A stretch of DNA of 64,000 nt, taken from Facklamia sp050409585 (lineage in GTDB: Bacteria > Bacillota > Bacilli > Lactobacillales > Aerococcaceae). Below, piece by piece: positions 62,073 to 64,000 of the stretch. The notes under the pieces are model-generated. The model worked only from the letters and a program-made list of their open reading frames with translations, was not told the origin of the DNA and ran no database searches. The translations under genes were made by a program, and so were the position numbers. Every line of letters starts with the position of its first letter. Position 1 is the stretch's first letter. Where the stretch lies: NCBI RefSeq assembly GCF_050409585.1, contig NZ_JBNUPE010000004.1, positions 1 through 64,000 of the forward strand. The letters are read 5' to 3'.

Positions 62073-62966
62073 ATGAACAGGTTAAATTTTTGGTCTAACC
62101 AAGTACAGGGAATTCAAACGCTCTATTCTAGTCGTAAACTACGTTTTAGTAAGGAAAATGCCAATGCTTATCAAACCATTTTTAATATCGATCAAAAACT
62201 TCCTCTTAGAATTTTAGAAATAGGTTGTGGGCCGGGTGCTTTATGTCAGGTATTAAAAGATTGGTACCCGAATGCCAATGTAATTGGATTAGACCGCGAT
62301 CACAACTTCATAGAATTTGCTAAAGAAAATATTCCTGAAGTTGAATTTTTAGAGGGTGATATTTATAAGCTTCCTTTTGAGGAAAATAGTTTTGATGTTA
62401 TTCTTTCGAATACAGTGGTTGAGCACATTGAAACAAACACTTTCTTTAAAACACAGTATCATTTATTAAAATCCGGAGGAGTCTGTCTTTGTCTCAGTCA
62501 AGCTCAAGGGGTCATTCACCAAGCACCGGCTTTGCTTTCTTTTAATGAAGATGAAAATACCTTTTGGCAGCAGATTGAAGTCTTAACAAACGGCCAAGAT
62601 GATAGTATCCAAACTTTTCAACTAGGTAAGTATAAATTAAACGAGCAAGAATTGCCTCAAACAATGGAAAAGTTTGGTTTCCAAGACGTCTCAATGTCCT
62701 ATGTTACGACTCATTTGACCCCGGATAATCCACAAGTAAGTGATCGCTTGGCTCATGCGATGATTGAGAGCGACCGTCTCGGTGATCTTGAAATATTGAA
62801 CAGATTATTCAAGAATCCCCTTTTAAAAGAATTACAAAAAGACATTGAACAAATGATTGCAAAGACCAATCAAAAGTATGATAAAAGATGGGTGCTTTAT
62901 CAAAAGGGCCAAAAACAGTGGGATACGAAGATTTCTACTACCAACGTCCTTAGAGGAATAAAATGA
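62073..62966 (+). CDS. SAM-dependent methyltransferase
   Basis: The 297-residue protein has the class I SAM fold: motif I ILEIGCGPGALCQVL, the acidic strand NVIGLDRDHNFIEFA, and FEENSFDVILSNTVVEHIE as motif IV-V. This is the UbiE/COQ5-like pattern. I chose the ATG at 62073 because GAGGGGG lies before it; a longer frame to 62034 exists without one. The C-terminal half carries no known catalytic add-on. Substrate unknown. The MATE gene follows 105 bases later. Confidence 0.85.
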   Translation: MNRLNFWSNQVQGIQTLYSSRKLRFSKENANAYQTIFNIDQKLPLRILEIGCGPGALCQVLKDWYPNANVIGLDRDHNFIEFAKENIPEVEFLEGDIYKLPFEENSFDVILSNTVVEHIETNTFFKTQYHLLKSGGVCLCLSQAQGVIHQAPALLSFNEDENTFWQQIEVLTNGQDDSIQTFQLGKYKLNEQELPQTMEKFGFQDVSMSYVTTHLTPDNPQVSDRLAHAMIESDRLGDLEILNRLFKNPLLKELQKDIEQMIAKTNQKYDKRWVLYQKGQKQWDTKISTTNVLRGIK

Positions 62967-63071
62967 AGCCATTAAAACTTATTGAAAGATCTTTTTTCTT
63001 TCACTAAGTTTTTGGTGATTGTAATTAGTGCTTCAACTTGTTACTATTTATTGAGATATGGAGGAGTAGCA

Positions 63072-64000
63072 ATGAGAAATTTAGATTTATTAAACGGTAA
63101 GATATTTAAAACAATGTTGAAATTATCGACGCCTTTAATGTTAACTGCTTTTATTCAAATGACTTACACTTTAACCGATATTGCCTGGATTGGAAGACTC
63201 TCTACTGAGGCTGTAGCTGCAGCAGGACAAGTTGGCTTTGCTTTGTGGATTGCTTCGAGTTTGATGTTGATCCCTCGAATTGGAATGAGTGTCCTGACGG
63301 CACAAGCCTATGGGGCACGAGATGAAAAGACAGCACGCTCTTATATTAACAATGGTTTTTGGTTAGCCCTTATAATGGGCCTTGCTTTTGGAGGCCTCTT
63401 AATTTTATTTAAAGATCCCTTTATTAATTTCTTCCAATTAGAAGATGACGTCAATCAACTGACTGAAGAATATTTGATTGTGATTGCTTCGGGTGTTTTT
63501 TTATTTTTTATTAACCCTGTTATATCTGGAGCCTATAATAGTTTAGGTAATAGTAAAACACCTTTTGCCGTCAATACTCTCGGACTGGTTATTAATATTA
63601 TCTTAGATCCCATCTTAATTTTTGGCTTAGGGCCTCTTCCAGCCCTAGGGATTAAAGGGGCTGCTATGGCAACTATTTTTGCTCAGTTTATGGTATTTAT
63701 TTTGTATCTTTATGCTATTTATCGCCAAGGAGATTTACTTTACCGCAGTCGCATCCACTTGTGGTCATTTAACAGTAAGAATCTAGGGCAAATCATTAAA
63801 GTAGGACTACCACCTTCTATTCAGTCGAATGCACACGCTTTAGTCAGTGTGTTACTAAATCGTTATGTTGCTTCCTATGGCGCTATGCCTTTAGCTGTTA
63901 CCAGTGTGGGGTCAAACATTGAATCCATTTCATGGATGACCACTGAAGGTTTTGCAGTAGCGATTACGGCTATGGTAGGGCAGAATTATGGAGCTAAACT
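63072..64000 (+). CDS. MATE-family efflux transporter, cut by the window end
   Basis: About 310 codons from ATG 63072, behind GGAGG, run past the end of the window without a stop. The sequence has the MATE N-half: LSTPLMLTAFIQMTYTLTD, GRLSTEAVAAAGQVGF, and the second-half start NIILDPILIFGLGPLPA and VGLPPSIQSNAHALVSV. It differs from the MATE protein at 32660 and looks like the NorM/DinF-like group. The substrate and C-terminus are not visible. Confidence 0.85.
   Translation, partial: MRNLDLLNGKIFKTMLKLSTPLMLTAFIQMTYTLTDIAWIGRLSTEAVAAAGQVGFALWIASSLMLIPRIGMSVLTAQAYGARDEKTARSYINNGFWLALIMGLAFGGLLILFKDPFINFFQLEDDVNQLTEEYLIVIASGVFLFFINPVISGAYNSLGNSKTPFAVNTLGLVINIILDPILIFGLGPLPALGIKGAAMATIFAQFMVFILYLYAIYRQGDLLYRSRIHLWSFNSKNLGQIIKVGLPPSIQSNAHALVSVLLNRYVASYGAMPLAVTSVGSNIESISWMTTEGFAVAITAMVGQNYGAK

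Noticed and set aside
1..64000. CRISPR array, rRNA or tRNA genes
   Set aside because: No regularly spaced repeats and no recognisable rRNA or tRNA sequence were seen by reading; a covariance-model search would be the decisive check.

Overview
The window is AT-rich DNA of a low-GC Gram-positive bacterium. Strong AGGAGG-type ribosome binding sites, TTG and GTG starts, CcpA cre-like boxes, a PTS-type dihydroxyacetone kinase with a stand-alone DhaM, PepC and a fused glutamine-type ABC transporter all point to Lactobacillales. A relative of Aerococcaceae is my guess, not something the sequence proves. No rRNA, tRNA or CRISPR array was seen.

Layout. 1-8.3 kb is accessory DNA of integrative-element type: an ISL3 transposase stub, an SSB-like protein, a small XRE regulator, an intact type III restriction-modification system (mod, res), then a ruined three-gene tail (DUF6414-like, small unknown, AAA+ ATPase). 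8.4-11.5 kb holds an acetyltransferase, a P-loop kinase, a 5'-damaged surface protein and a membrane protein/XRE pair. 11.8-17.3 kb is a glycerol/dihydroxyacetone locus: dhaS-glpK leftward and gldA-dhaK-dhaL-dhaM rightward from a shared control region with a candidate DhaS operator and cre box. GlpK lacks the catalytic Asp. 17.8-25.9 kb carries ddl, a decayed kilobase, a frameshifted EcsC-like gene, a Na+/alanine symporter, and a DUF6110/P-type metal ATPase pair. 25.9-31.7 kb is the leftward ribose operon rbsRKDACB with a near-consensus promoter and operator. 32.0-34.0 kb is a TetR/MATE efflux pair, followed by about 1.9 kb of gene remains.

35.9-43.6 kb has a two-lobed unknown protein, DDAH, PAP2 phosphatase, BCCT transporter, two SDR oxidoreductases, a GST, a peroxiredoxin whose peroxidatic Cys codon is TGA, and an ABM-domain protein. 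43.7-47.5 kb encodes three exported proteins: two His-rich unknowns and alkaline phosphatase with an acidic tail. 47.9-52.3 kb has a hydrolase, a dead metalloprotease-like gene, a DpnII-type restriction system behind a broken XRE gene, and a DUF3847/serine-recombinase scar. 52.5-64 kb is mostly housekeeping: pepC, a glutamine-type ABC transporter, tcdA, a TatD-like hydrolase, acetyltransferase, YeiH exporter, TM-XRE pair, methyltransferase and a MATE gene cut by the window edge.

Many genes carry single frame breaks or stops (about 6.7, 7.45, 7.75, 9.54, 20.39, 42.88, 48.7-49.05, 49.54 and 52.3 kb). Most sit in accessory DNA and fit decay. Sequencing error cannot be excluded from one sequence, so raw-read support should be checked before calling them biological.
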